Source of the DNA: Streptomyces cinnabarinus
Lineage (GTDB): Bacteria > Actinomycetota > Actinomycetes > Streptomycetales > Streptomycetaceae
NCBI RefSeq assembly: GCF_027270315.1
Contig: NZ_CP114413.1
Span: 8,556,001-8,620,000 of the forward strand
Length of the DNA stretch: 64,000 bases
Direction of reading: 5' to 3'
Numbering within the stretch: the first letter of the stretch is position 1; the number at the start of each line of letters is the position of its first letter. Positions 17,689 to 26,338 of this stretch are shown in pieces. The notes beneath the pieces are model-generated. The model was not told the DNA's origin and searched no databases. It saw only the letters and a list, made by a program, of their open reading frames with translations. Both the position numbers and the translations under genes were made by a program.

Positions 17689-19155
17689 ATGGCGTCGATG
17701 GACGTACCGGCCGACCAGCCGGCCAAGGCGGTACGCAGTGAGGCGAGAGCGGTGGCCAACCCCACCCTGACCTGGCTGACGCTGGCGTTCATGACCACCG
17801 CCTCGGTGGCCAGCCTGCGGGCCGCGCCCACTATGGCCGTGTACGGCCTGGCCTGTGTCTTCCTCTACCTGGTCCCGGCGATCGTGTTCCTGCTGCCGAC
17901 CGCGCTGGTCTCGGCCGAACTCGCCTCGGGCTGGTCCGGCGGTGTCTACCGCTGGGTGAGCGAGGGGCTGTCCAAGCCGCTCGGATTCCTCGCCGTCTGG
18001 TGCCAGTTCGCGATGACGATCTTCTATTACCCGAGCCTGCTGGCCTTCGTCGCCAGCACCATCGCGTTCGTCATCGACCCGTCCCTCGCCTCCAACGGGG
18101 TCTACACCGCGATCGTCATCATGATCCTCTACTGGACCGGCGTATGGGTGTCGTCACGTGGCACCAAGGCCCTTGCCGGACTGTCCAGTTGGGGCCTGAT
18201 CATCGGCACCCTGATCCCGGGCACGCTGCTCGTCGTGCTCGGCATGGTGTTCCTCGGCCAGGGCAACCCCTCCGCCGCGCCCATGACCGCCGACAACCTG
18301 CTGCCGGCCTGGACGGGCCTGGCCAGCCTGGTACTGATCGTCAACAACTTCCTGTCGTACTCCGGCATGGAGATGAACGCGGTCCACGTCTCGTCGCTGA
18401 AGGACCCGGCGAAGGAATACCCCAAGTCGATGTTCCTGGCGATGGGACTCGTGCTGCTGATCTTCATCCTGCCCGCGCTCGCCATCAGCTGGGTGGTGCC
18501 CGCGAACCAACTGAGCCTGACCGCCGGTGTGATGCAGGCCTTCGACGCGTTCTTCTCGTACTTCCACATCGGCTGGATGACCCCGATCGCGGCCGTGATG
18601 CTCGTGTCGGCCGCGCTGGGCGGCATGCTCACCTGGCTCGCCGGACCGTCCAAGGGCCTGCTGGAGATCTCCCGCAGCGAGGGCTACCTGCCGCCCTTCC
18701 TGCAACAGCTCAACAAGTACGGCATCCAGCAGAACATCCTGGTCACCCAGGGCATCGTCACCACGATCATCGCCCTGATGTACGCGCTGATCCCGAACGT
18801 CTCCAACGTGTACTGGATCTTCTCGACGATCACCACACAGGTCTATCTCATCGTCTACCTGCTGATGTTCGTCGCGGCGATGCGCCTGCGGAAGAGCCAG
18901 CCCGACCATCCCCGCGGCTACCGCGTCCCCGCCCTCGGCCTGCTGTGCACCGTAGGCCTGCTCGCATCCCTGGCCGCCCTCGCCATCGGCTTCGTCCCGC
19001 CGTCGCAGTTCGGCGGCGGCAGCGTCTGGGCCTACGTCGCCTTCATCGGCAGCGGCCTGATCGTCCTCGGCTTCCTCATCCCGTACGCCTTCCTCAAACT
19101 CCGCAAGCCGAGCTGGCGCACGGCGGCGGCAGAGTCCGAGGGGAGCCCGTCATGA
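17689..19155 (+). CDS. APC-superfamily amino-acid permease (GadC/YjeM-like)
   Basis: A 488-aa integral membrane protein with about twelve transmembrane segments, of the amino acid-polyamine-organocation superfamily. FLSYSGMEMNAVHVSSLKDP and the following KEYPKSMFLA are the family's hallmark region after TM6, close to the glutamate:GABA antiporter branch. The start has GGGAGG at 17677-17682. It is first in a three-gene unit with a small membrane protein (4-nt overlap) and an M20 dipeptidase (3-nt gap), implying uptake or exchange of an amino acid or peptide breakdown product. Confidence 0.92.
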   Translation: MASMDVPADQPAKAVRSEARAVANPTLTWLTLAFMTTASVASLRAAPTMAVYGLACVFLYLVPAIVFLLPTALVSAELASGWSGGVYRWVSEGLSKPLGFLAVWCQFAMTIFYYPSLLAFVASTIAFVIDPSLASNGVYTAIVIMILYWTGVWVSSRGTKALAGLSSWGLIIGTLIPGTLLVVLGMVFLGQGNPSAAPMTADNLLPAWTGLASLVLIVNNFLSYSGMEMNAVHVSSLKDPAKEYPKSMFLAMGLVLLIFILPALAISWVVPANQLSLTAGVMQAFDAFFSYFHIGWMTPIAAVMLVSAALGGMLTWLAGPSKGLLEISRSEGYLPPFLQQLNKYGIQQNILVTQGIVTTIIALMYALIPNVSNVYWIFSTITTQVYLIVYLLMFVAAMRLRKSQPDHPRGYRVPALGLLCTVGLLASLAALAIGFVPPSQFGGGSVWAYVAFIGSGLIVLGFLIPYAFLKLRKPSWRTAAAESEGSPS

Positions 19156-19589
19156 GCCCCACCCGGTTCGCCTCCGAACACAAGTGGATCTACATCGGCG
19201 CGATCGTGGTGCTCGTCGCCCTGGCGGTCATCGGCGTCATCCAGTACCAGAGCGTCAAGAGCACCAACGAGGCTGCGGAGAAGGCCAACCAGCTCGCCGA
19301 CGCCGCCGAGGACGCCGGCTGGCCCCGCCCCGACACCAGGACCATCGAGCGGACGCTGGGCACCGACGGCGGCGTCGTCTGCGACGACCCGGCCAGCGCG
19401 CTGGAGTCGGCCCTGTGGAAGATCAACGTCTCCAACGGGGCCGCCTTCGTCGGCCAGCGCCCCGTCATCGGCGACGGCAGGGCGCTGCGGGCCGAGGCGA
19501 AGATCCTGGAGATCTACTGCCCGGACAAGCTCGACGACTTCGAGGACAAGATCGACGACCTGAAGACCGACAACACGGTGAGGGACTGA
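19152..19589 (+). CDS. Small membrane-anchored protein between permease and dipeptidase
   Basis: A 145-aa protein not recognised as a named family. One N-terminal transmembrane helix (about residues 12-29, IGAIVVLVALAVIGVIQYQ) is followed by a predicted coiled helix rich in Ala/Glu/Lys and an external domain with two cysteines (VVCDDPAS and IYCPDKLDD) that could form a disulfide. It starts on the ATGA overlap with the permease stop and ends 3 nt before the dipeptidase start, so it is translationally coupled to both. An accessory or sensory partner of the permease is a reasonable inference. Confidence 0.85.
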   Translation: MSPTRFASEHKWIYIGAIVVLVALAVIGVIQYQSVKSTNEAAEKANQLADAAEDAGWPRPDTRTIERTLGTDGGVVCDDPASALESALWKINVSNGAAFVGQRPVIGDGRALRAEAKILEIYCPDKLDDFEDKIDDLKTDNTVRD

Positions 19590-19592
19590 CCA

Positions 19593-20954
19593 GTGAGCGA
19601 ACTCGCCCAGACGATCGCCGAGTTGATGCCCCGGGCCAAGGCGGACCTCGCCGAACTCGTCGCCATCCCGTCCGTGGCCGACCCCCGCCAGTACCCGCCC
19701 GAGGCGTGCCACCGCGCGGCCCAGTGGGTGGCCGACGCGTTCACCGAAGCGGGCCTCAGGGACGTCCACCTCGTCGAGACCCCCGACGGCAGCCACGCCG
19801 TCCTCGGCCACCGCCCGCCCCCGCCCGGAGCCCCCACGGTCCTCCTCTACTGCCACTACGACGTCCAGCCCCCGCTCGACGACAAAGCCTGGACCACCCC
19901 GCCCTTCACCCTCACCGAGGGAGCGGACGGTCGCTGGTACGGCCGCGGCACCGCCGACTGCAAGGGCAACATCGTCATGCACCTCACCGCGCTCAGGGCG
20001 CTGACGGCGCTCGGCGAGGACCTCCCCGTCGGGCTGAAGTTCGTCGCCGAGGGCTCGGAGGAACAGGGCACCGGCGGCCTGGAGGCGTACGTCGCCCAGC
20101 ACTCCGAGCAGTTCCTGGCCGACGCCCTGCTGGTGTGCGACACCGGCAACGCCGAGGTCGGCACCGGCACCGCGACCATCACCCTGCGCGGCCTGGTCGA
20201 CCTCGTCGTCAGCGTCGAGACCCTGAAGAGCGAGGTCCACTCCGGCATGTTCGGCGGCCCGGCCACCGACGCCCTCGCCGCACTGATCCAGATGCTCGCC
20301 GGCCTCCGCGACCCGGCGACCGGCGCCACCCGCATCGACGGCCTGGACTGCGAGGGCACCTGGGACGGCGTCCCCTACGACGAGGCGACCTTCCGCCGGG
20401 ACGCCGGTCTCCTCGACGGCGTCCGGCTCACCGGCACCGGCACGGTCGCCGACCGCCTGTGGGCCCGCCCCGCCGTCACCGTCCTCGGCATCGACTGCCC
20501 ACCCGTCGTCGGATCCGCCGCCGCCGTCCCGGCCCTCGCCCGCGCCCGCGTCAGCCTGCGCGTACCGCCGGGCACGGACGCCAACGCCGCCCGCGAGGCC
20601 CTCACCAAACACCTCACGGAGGCCGCCCCTTGGGGCGCCCGGGTCACCGTCGAGACGGAAGGCACCGGCTCCCCGTTCCGTGCCGCCACCGACGGCCCCG
20701 CCTACACGGCCCTGGGCAAGGCGATGCACCACGTCTACGGAAAGCCCCTGGCCTTCCTGGGCCAGGGTGGCTCCATCCCCCTGTGCAACGTCCTCGCGTC
20801 GGCCTACCCCCGCGCCGAGATCATCCTCATGGGCGTCGAGGAACCCCGCTGCCTCATCCACGCCCCGAACGAAAGCGTCGACCCCACCGAGATCGAGCAC
20901 ATGGCCCACGTAGAGGCCCTGTTCCTACGGGAGTTCGCGGCGGCGAGTCAGTAG
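19593..20954 (+). CDS. M20-family metallo-dipeptidase
   Basis: A 453-aa zinc peptidase with the M20 metal ligands in order: YCHYDVQP (His), GRGTADCKG (bridging Asp), AEGSEEQG (catalytic Glu pair), VCDTGN (Asp) and the C-terminal LIHAPNES (His). The lid/dimerisation domain is present between them (VHSGMFGGP). There is no signal peptide, so it should act in the cytoplasm on dipeptides or acyl-amino acids. GTG start 3 nt after the small membrane protein. Coupling to an APC permease suggests hydrolysis of imported peptide material. The 3' end overlaps the convergent protease by 7 nt. Confidence 0.93.
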   Translation: MSELAQTIAELMPRAKADLAELVAIPSVADPRQYPPEACHRAAQWVADAFTEAGLRDVHLVETPDGSHAVLGHRPPPPGAPTVLLYCHYDVQPPLDDKAWTTPPFTLTEGADGRWYGRGTADCKGNIVMHLTALRALTALGEDLPVGLKFVAEGSEEQGTGGLEAYVAQHSEQFLADALLVCDTGNAEVGTGTATITLRGLVDLVVSVETLKSEVHSGMFGGPATDALAALIQMLAGLRDPATGATRIDGLDCEGTWDGVPYDEATFRRDAGLLDGVRLTGTGTVADRLWARPAVTVLGIDCPPVVGSAAAVPALARARVSLRVPPGTDANAAREALTKHLTEAAPWGARVTVETEGTGSPFRAATDGPAYTALGKAMHHVYGKPLAFLGQGGSIPLCNVLASAYPRAEIILMGVEEPRCLIHAPNESVDPTEIEHMAHVEALFLREFAAASQ

Positions 20955-21790
20955 ACGGACAGCCCCTGACCGCTGAGGACTTCCTGAATGGGCTGGTAGT
21001 AAGTGGTCCCGCCGGTCGTGCAGTTGCCGGAACCGCCCGACAGAATCCCGATGACCTTGTCGCCCGCGTAGAGCGGCCCGCCACTGTCACCGGGCTCGGC
21101 GCAGATATTGGTCCGGATGAGTCCGTGGACGATGCTGCCGTCACCGTAGTTCACGGTCGCGTTGAGCCCGGTGACCACACCACAGCGCACGCCGGTGGTG
21201 GCTCCGCGGCGGCACACACTCTGGCCGACATACGCGGTCGCGGTGCCGGTGATGTCGACGGTCCCGATCGTCCCCGGGTGCGGCACGGCCGTGTTGGCGT
21301 ACCGGACGACACCGAAGTCATCCCCGGGGAAACTGCTGCTGACGGTGGGCCCGATGGCGGTGGTCAGGGCAGAACTGGTGTACCAGGTGGACGTGGCGTC
21401 CGCGCAATGCCCAGCGGTGACGAAGTAGTACGTGGTCCCACTGCGCACGTTGACCCCCGCGGAGCAGCGCAGCCCGGAGCCGTGGACACCATCGCCACCC
21501 GACACGAGGGTGCGCAGCACCCCGTCCTGCCGCTGAAGAACGACACGGCCGCCGGAACGCTCGGCGACCTGCCGAAGCCGGGCAAGATCCCTGTCCGCCA
21601 CGGAGGAGTCGACATCGACCCGCAGCGTCTCCGTGCGCTGATCCACCACCCAGGCCGTCCCGGCGACACCGAGCGCCTCAACCGCGGACGCGGCACGCGC
21701 CGGTGCCGTCACGGGCTCGGCGGCCGAAACCGTTCCGGACAGAGCGAGCACGGCACCCACGACCAGACTCAGTACGCAGCGGACTCTCAT
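20948..21790 (-). CDS. Secreted chymotrypsin-fold serine protease (S1, streptogrisin/alpha-lytic type)
   Basis: A 280-aa secreted protease. It has a signal peptide (VLSLVVGAVLALSGTVSA), a short propeptide of about 70 residues, then the catalytic domain with His in VTAGHCAD, Asp in GDDFGVVRY and Ser in EPGDSGGPLY. Paired cysteines flank the His and Ser loops. The propeptide is much shorter than in streptogrisins B-D. ATG at 21790 was chosen because GGGAG lies 8 nt upstream; a GTG at 21796 is too close to it. The neighbour is a convergent M20 dipeptidase, but the two genes are transcribed independently. Confidence 0.93.
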   Translation of the reverse strand: MRVRCVLSLVVGAVLALSGTVSAAEPVTAPARAASAVEALGVAGTAWVVDQRTETLRVDVDSSVADRDLARLRQVAERSGGRVVLQRQDGVLRTLVSGGDGVHGSGLRCSAGVNVRSGTTYYFVTAGHCADATSTWYTSSALTTAIGPTVSSSFPGDDFGVVRYANTAVPHPGTIGTVDITGTATAYVGQSVCRRGATTGVRCGVVTGLNATVNYGDGSIVHGLIRTNICAEPGDSGGPLYAGDKVIGILSGGSGNCTTGGTTYYQPIQEVLSGQGLSVY

Positions 21791-21952
21791 CGCCACAACT
21801 CCCGAGGAATCATCCGCCTATTGTCCCGAGATGTTGAGGGCACGACCAGGTCGGCTTCAGGCCGCGAACCCCACCGCACAGCCCGTCCGCACCGACACGA
21901 TAATCAAGGCCGCCCCAACAGCGCCCCAACACCCTCACCCCTGGAGGATTTC

Positions 21953-22390
21953 GTGCGGTTCCCGCCCCGCTCCCTGTCCGGCTGGACCATGGCCGTGTTC
22001 GGCGCCCTCGCCGCAGCCCTGGGCGTAGTGGGACTGATCGCGCCGGACACCCTCCTCGCCGTCATGGGCTTCACCACCCACGACGACTCGACTCGCCCAC
22101 CGGGAGACCACACCCTGGTCTTCATCACCGCCTCGTCCATGGCGGCGGTCAACATGGGCGTGTACTACATCCTGGCCGCCCTGTCCGACTGGAAGGCCTT
22201 CTTCCGTTGGACCGTCCCCTTCCGCCTCCTCACCTGCACGGTCTTCACCCTCGCGGTGATGGGCGACCGCGCCCCGTCCGCCCTCCTGGGCGTCGCCCTG
22301 TGGGAGGGACTCGGCGCCCTGATCACCGGAGCGGCACTCCGCTACGAGACACAGCGAGCGACGGTCCCGGCCGTGCCGTCATCCTCGTAG
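21953..22390 (+). CDS. Four-helix membrane protein, unknown function
   Basis: A 145-aa protein with about four hydrophobic segments: SGWTMAVFGALAAALGVVGL, a second after THDDST (LVFITASSMAAVNMGVYYIL), a third around FRLLTCTVFTLAVMG and a fourth at LLGVALWEGLGALITGAAL. The GTG start is supported by GGAGG 6 nt upstream. The size and layout resemble small DoxX-like or DUF4345-like proteins, but I see no diagnostic motif. Its end overlaps the convergent DUF4291 gene by 12 nt. Confidence 0.75.
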   Translation: MRFPPRSLSGWTMAVFGALAAALGVVGLIAPDTLLAVMGFTTHDDSTRPPGDHTLVFITASSMAAVNMGVYYILAALSDWKAFFRWTVPFRLLTCTVFTLAVMGDRAPSALLGVALWEGLGALITGAALRYETQRATVPAVPSSS

Positions 22391-22972
22391 GTGAGCGAGA
22401 AGCCCTTCCCCATCCGGATAGGGACGTTCCTGCGGAAGCACCCGGGCGGCGGACTCCAACTCACCAGCCCTGACCAGAGCGTGCACCTCATGGGCAAGTG
22501 GAGTCACGTCACGGATGGCGACCGTCCACTCGTCCGCGTAGCGCCGTACGGCCTCACCGGAGAGTCCGAGCTGGAGGGACCGGTAGGGCAGTGGCCGTAG
22601 GTGCAGGTCCCGCTCGGGGTCCCACTGCACGCGGGTGGGCGCCCGCTTCAACTGACGCTGCCAGCCGGCCAGATCCGGGTGCACGCCACGGACGTAGCTG
22701 GACAGACACGCGTGTCGCAGCGCCCACTCGAAGCCGTCACGGCTGATGTCGACGGCGAGAACGGTCTCCTGCCCGACCTTCGTGCCCCAGCCGCAGCGGT
22801 ACATCATCCACAGGAACGACGGCTTGATCCACGTCATCCTGTCCCGTTTCCACGCGCCGGAGAAGCGGCCCTCGCGGGCGGCGGGCAGGCCGATCTCCGG
22901 GGAGTACGCCTGGTAGACGGTGATCGTGGACTCCGTATGGGCCGCACGGATCACGCGTTGCGGTTCGTTCAT
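22379..22972 (-). CDS. DUF4291 family protein
   Basis: A 197-aa cytoplasmic protein matching the DUF4291 pattern: an N-terminal TVYQAYSPEIG, the aromatic block RMTWIKPSFLWMMYRCGW, and a later RDLHLRPLPYRSLQLGL segment. The family is widespread in bacteria and fungi with no assigned biochemical role. No operon partner is apparent; the next minus-strand gene upstream is 115 nt away, with a terminator hairpin between. Confidence 0.85.
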   Translation of the reverse strand: MNEPQRVIRAAHTESTITVYQAYSPEIGLPAAREGRFSGAWKRDRMTWIKPSFLWMMYRCGWGTKVGQETVLAVDISRDGFEWALRHACLSSYVRGVHPDLAGWQRQLKRAPTRVQWDPERDLHLRPLPYRSLQLGLSGEAVRRYADEWTVAIRDVTPLAHEVHALVRAGELESAARVLPQERPYPDGEGLLAHLRG

Positions 22973-23037
22973 GGCGGAAAGCCTGGGACGCGGCCGGTGC
23001 GGACGGCCACTGAATTTCGACGGAGGGCGTTGGCGGT

Positions 23038-23071
23038 GTCACCTGGCGTGGCTCCCGTCCCGCCAGGTGAC
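23038..23071 (-). terminator. Hairpin terminator after the ABM gene
   Basis: GTCACCTGGCG and CGCCAGGTGAC form an 11-bp perfect stem with a 12-nt loop. It lies 17 nt downstream of the antibiotic-biosynthesis-monooxygenase-like stop on the minus strand. There is no T-run, as is usual for Streptomyces terminators. Confidence 0.65.
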
Positions 23072-23087
23072 GTAAGACCCGTTGGCG

Positions 23088-23417
23088 CTACTCGCCCTTG
23101 GGGCCCGCCTGCTGCACCACGTCGAAGGACCACAGGGTGGAGCCGCTGGCCGCGGGGCGGGGGCGGTCGCCGCCTTCCGAGCCGCCGCCCTGGTGGGCGG
23201 ACTTCATCGGGCCCTCCATCCACGCCTGGAAGGACTCCTCGTCGCGCCAGCGCGTGTAGACGAGGTAGTTGTCGGTGCCCTCGACGGGCCGGAGGAGTTC
23301 GAACCACTCGAAGCCGTCGGAGTTCTCGACGGCGTGCGCGCGGGAGGCGAAGCGCTTCTCCAGGGTCTCGCGCTGCTCGGCCGGAACGGACAGTACGTTG
23401 ATCTTGACTACGCTCAT
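23088..23417 (-). CDS. ABM-domain (antibiotic biosynthesis monooxygenase-like) protein
   Basis: A 109-aa ferredoxin-like alpha+beta barrel protein. Family features are MSVVKINVLSVPAE at strand 1, the helix RETLEKRFASR, FEWFELLRPVEG at strand 2 and LVYTRWRDEESFQAWM at strands 3/helix. Such proteins include cofactor-free monooxygenases and IsdG-like haem-degrading enzymes. Here the C-terminal 25 residues are glycine-rich and divergent. An in-frame ATG 9 nt upstream (23426) is an alternative start. Confidence 0.82.
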   Translation of the reverse strand: MSVVKINVLSVPAEQRETLEKRFASRAHAVENSDGFEWFELLRPVEGTDNYLVYTRWRDEESFQAWMEGPMKSAHQGGGSEGGDRPRPAASGSTLWSFDVVQQAGPKGE

Positions 23418-23483
23418 GGTGCTCATCCTGCCCCACGGCCCTCGGCAGACCGGCGTCGCCCCGCACGGGGACAGGACGGGGCG

Positions 23484-24161
23484 TCAACCTTCCTCGGCCA
23501 GCAGTACGCCCAACTCCTCGCCCGCTCCCCAACGCCGTAGCGCTGAGCCGTCGAGCAGGCGGGTCCGGCCGTCCCGCCGTGCCCACTGGACGTCGCGGGC
23601 CGCGAAGGTGCCTCGGTGCACGACCACGCGGAGGATGTCGTCGTCCGCCTTTCCGCGGTGCGCGCGGGGACGTGGGGGTTCCTCGTCGGGGAGGGGCTCG
23701 GCCACCGGCCGGAAGGCCACGTCGAGATGGCACCCGTCGGTGTTGCGGGCGCGCACATGTGGCCGGTCGGGCGCGGGTATCAGCCGTACCCGCCATCCGT
23801 CCCGTCGCAGCATCCGCGCCACGGCCAGGGCGAGACCCTGGGTGTCGAGTTCGAGGAGGTCGTCCGGGGTGTAGTACCCGATGCGGCGACGGGCCCCTGG
23901 TCGTCGGCGGCGCATCCACAGCGCGACCGCGCCAACGACCGCTACGACACCGGTGATGGGGATCGCGATGCCCACGGCGCGGTATCCCCAGGCGAGCAGC
24001 GCGACCACGGCGCACACCACCGCCACCACCAGCACCAGCGCCGGTAACACCTCGCGGAACCTGGGCCCGTAGAGCCCGCCGGCCCGCAGCAGACGTACGG
24101 CCTCGCGGCGCTGCGCGCGACGTGACTGGACGGGACCGGACGACCACGACAGGCGCGCCAC
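23484..24161 (-). CDS. Two-TM membrane protein with a possible degenerate Mrr-like endonuclease fold
   Basis: A 225-aa protein starting at GTG. Two adjacent transmembrane segments (about 36-60 and 62-84, separated by YRAVG) are followed by a basic stretch and a soluble domain: YTPDDLLELDTQGLALAVAR, MLRRDGWRVRLIP, then DGCHLDVAF and LRVVVHRGTF. The helix, GW-V strand, and D-x-x-hydrophobic order recall Mrr/type IV restriction domains found in membrane-anchored actinomycete proteins. The expected (E/Q)xK catalytic pair is not evident, so nuclease activity is doubtful. The fold call is inference from pattern. Confidence 0.6.
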   Translation of the reverse strand: MARLSWSSGPVQSRRAQRREAVRLLRAGGLYGPRFREVLPALVLVVAVVCAVVALLAWGYRAVGIAIPITGVVAVVGAVALWMRRRRPGARRRIGYYTPDDLLELDTQGLALAVARMLRRDGWRVRLIPAPDRPHVRARNTDGCHLDVAFRPVAEPLPDEEPPRPRAHRGKADDDILRVVVHRGTFAARDVQWARRDGRTRLLDGSALRRWGAGEELGVLLAEEG

Positions 24162-24429
24162 AGTGTCAGCCCCCCATGCTTCCCCGATGCCACCTGTGAA
24201 GTGGATACCCGCTTCGCGGCCAATTACCTTTCAGGTGGCGGGAATTGGGCCCAGCCCGAGCCGCGCGCGGAAGCACGGTGGGGCGCCCGGCGAGTGCGGC
24301 GTAGGCAAGGGCGCCGACCTGCGAAGTTCACACTTCAATCACATTTACGTCACTGATCCGCCCCATCGTGTCGTCGACCGCTCACCCCCCTCTACGGTCA
24401 TCTGACACCGCAGCACCAGTGAGGGATGA
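24162..24429. other. Divergent intergenic region, 268 bp
   Basis: The region lies between the minus-strand two-TM protein and the plus-strand PASTA protein, so it should hold two divergent promoters. A 7-bp inverted repeat CCACCTG/CAGGTGG sits at 24190-24196 and 24232-24238, with a 35-nt gap. TACGGT at about 24394 could be a -10 hexamer for the PASTA gene, but no convincing -35 is seen. No open reading frame is credible here. Confidence 0.5.
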
Positions 24430-25188
24430 ATGTCGTACAACCAGCCGCCCGCTCAGCCCCCGTTCGCCGGGTCGTCGGCCGCCCGGCCCAGGTGGGCTCG
24501 CAAGCGGGTCGCGATCCCGGCCGCGCTCCTCGTCTTCTTCGTCGGAGTCGGCGTCGGTTCCTCGGACGGCGGCGGCGAGCAGAAGACCGGCGCCGGCAGC
24601 GCCGCACCGCGGCCCACGGTCACTGTGACGGAAACGGCCGACGCGAAGCCCGCCGCGGCGGGGGAGGCCGAGGACGCCAAGCCCGCCTCCGGCGGCGACC
24701 CGAAGGCGAAGGCGACGGTGCCCGACTTCGTCGGGATGGGCCTGCAGTCCGCGCAGGACAAGGCACAGGAACTCGGCTTCCACGCCCTCGACTCCCACGA
24801 CGCGCTCGGCCGCGACCGTATGCAGGTGTTCGACCGCAACTGGAAGGTGTGCAGCCAGAGCGCCAAGGCCGGGACGTCGGCGTCGACCGACACCGAACTC
24901 GACTTCGGTGCGGTCAAGTTGGAGGAGGACTGCCCGGCGGAGGACCAGAAGCCGCCGACCGCGAAGGACGGCAGGATGCCCGACTTCAAGGGCAAGTCCG
25001 TGAACGCCGCCCGCGGGGCACTCGACTCCGGCACGTCGCTCACGGTCGAGGACGCGACGCCGGAAGACCGTTGGATCCTGGTCGAGTCGAACTGGCAGGT
25101 GTGCACCCAGAAGCCCGCCGCCGGTGTGGCACTGAAGGGCCAGCCGGTCACGCTCACGGCGGTCAAGTTCGGCGAGACCTGCCCGTAG
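24430..25188 (+). CDS. Secreted or membrane-anchored PASTA-domain protein
   Basis: A 252-aa protein. A proline-rich N-terminus is followed by one transmembrane helix (VAIPAALLVFFVGVGVG, about 31-47), a Thr/Ala/Gly-rich linker, and two PASTA-type repeats at about 97-165 (VPDFVGMGLQSAQDKAQELG) and 180-250 (MPDFKGKSVNAARGALDSG). Each ends in a W-x-V-C motif and a matching Cys, suggesting an intra-domain disulfide. PASTA domains bind peptidoglycan or beta-lactams, usually on kinases or PBPs; here there is no catalytic domain. Start supported by GAGGG 4 nt upstream. Confidence 0.88.
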   Translation: MSYNQPPAQPPFAGSSAARPRWARKRVAIPAALLVFFVGVGVGSSDGGGEQKTGAGSAAPRPTVTVTETADAKPAAAGEAEDAKPASGGDPKAKATVPDFVGMGLQSAQDKAQELGFHALDSHDALGRDRMQVFDRNWKVCSQSAKAGTSASTDTELDFGAVKLEEDCPAEDQKPPTAKDGRMPDFKGKSVNAARGALDSGTSLTVEDATPEDRWILVESNWQVCTQKPAAGVALKGQPVTLTAVKFGETCP

Positions 25189-25216
25189 CGCGATAATCGG
25201 TTGCCCGTCGGCGACG

Positions 25217-26338
25217 GTGATGGATGCAATACCCGGTGTGATCACCAAGGTGCACCCCCGGATCGGCGCCCTCGTCCCCCTGACCCGCCCGGGCTGGGTC
25301 GAGGCGGGCCACCACTTGCTCGCCGGACTCGAGCTGGCCGTTCGCGACGTCAACGACGCGGGCGGGGTCGGCGGAAGCCCGCTTGAACTGGTGGTCCGGG
25401 ACACCGCGGCCGATCCGGAGATGGCCGTGGCGGCCGTGGAGGAGCTGGCCGGCCTGGGCGTGGCCGCTCTGGCGGGGGAGTACCACAGCGTCGTCGCCCG
25501 CGCCGCCGCCACCACGGCCGACGCCCTCGGACTGCCGTTCCTGTGCTCGTCGGCCGTGCTCGACGGGCTCACCGAGCAGCCGACCGAATGGGTCGCGCGC
25601 CTGCCCCCGGCGCAGTCCCACGGCTGGCGGATCTACGCGGACTTCCTCCTCGACGCCGGTCACCGTCGCATCGCCGTGGCCACGCAGCCGAGCGTCTACT
25701 GGGCATCCGGGACCCGCATCCTGCGCGACCACCTCGCCCCACGCGGCGGAACGGTCATCGAACTCGACATGACCACGCTCGCCCCCGACGCCGTGTGCAA
25801 CGCGCTCGTCGACAACGGCGCGACAGCCCTCCTGCTCCTGGTCGGCCACCCGGATCCGGCGGTGCTGATCGTGCGGTCCGTCCGCCGCGACCGGCGCCTC
25901 ACCGACATCCTGCTCGGCGCTCCGGCCGGGCAGCCGGAGTTCGCCGAATGGGCGGCGCTGCTGGGTGACGAGGGCACCGCGATCCCGTTCCTGCGCTATC
26001 TGCCCGAACAGCTCACGCCCCTCGGCACCCGAGTGGCGACGACTCTGCGCGAGAGCCTGGCCGAAGTCCCGTCCTTCGTCGCCTTCGAGGGCTACGACAC
26101 GGTCACCGTCCTGGCCGAGCTGCTCCGTTCGCACGGCACGGACCGAGCCCGCATCGCCGAATCCTGGCCGCGCGTCGCCGTCGACGGCACCCGTGGCCCG
26201 ATCCGGTTCTCCCGCACGCCCGGTATCGGCGTGTGGCAGTGGGCCTGGCCGCCCGTCCAGGTCGTGGACCGGGACCCGGCGGCGCCCGACCGCTTCCGGA
26301 TCCTGCGCGCCGTACCGGGCGGTCCTGGCCTCAGTTGA
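25217..26338 (+). CDS. Type I periplasmic-binding-fold protein without signal peptide
   Basis: A 373-aa protein of the branched-chain-amino-acid-binding (Peripla_BP_6, LivJ-like) family. It shows IGALVPLTRPGWVEAG, GLELAVRDVNDAGGVGG, and a central VEELAGLGVAALAGEYHS ligand loop. Unlike true transport receptors it starts directly with the fold and has no signal peptide or lipobox, so it is predicted to be cytoplasmic. No permease or ATPase lies nearby. It begins 28 nt after the PASTA gene and may be co-transcribed with it. A sensory role is possible but unproven. Confidence 0.85.
   Translation: MMDAIPGVITKVHPRIGALVPLTRPGWVEAGHHLLAGLELAVRDVNDAGGVGGSPLELVVRDTAADPEMAVAAVEELAGLGVAALAGEYHSVVARAAATTADALGLPFLCSSAVLDGLTEQPTEWVARLPPAQSHGWRIYADFLLDAGHRRIAVATQPSVYWASGTRILRDHLAPRGGTVIELDMTTLAPDAVCNALVDNGATALLLLVGHPDPAVLIVRSVRRDRRLTDILLGAPAGQPEFAEWAALLGDEGTAIPFLRYLPEQLTPLGTRVATTLRESLAEVPSFVAFEGYDTVTVLAELLRSHGTDRARIAESWPRVAVDGTRGPIRFSRTPGIGVWQWAWPPVQVVDRDPAAPDRFRILRAVPGGPGLS

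Noticed and set aside
19184..22390. 1068-codon plus-strand frame across several genes
   Set aside because: It crosses the dipeptidase and protease coding regions in the wrong frames. Only its last 145 codons, from GTG 21953 with GGAGG, look like a gene and were annotated.
24190..24238. CCACCTG/CAGGTGG inverted repeat as an operator or terminator
   Set aside because: The 35-nt separation and short arms are poor for either role, and GC-rich DNA yields such matches by chance; noted only in the intergenic entry.
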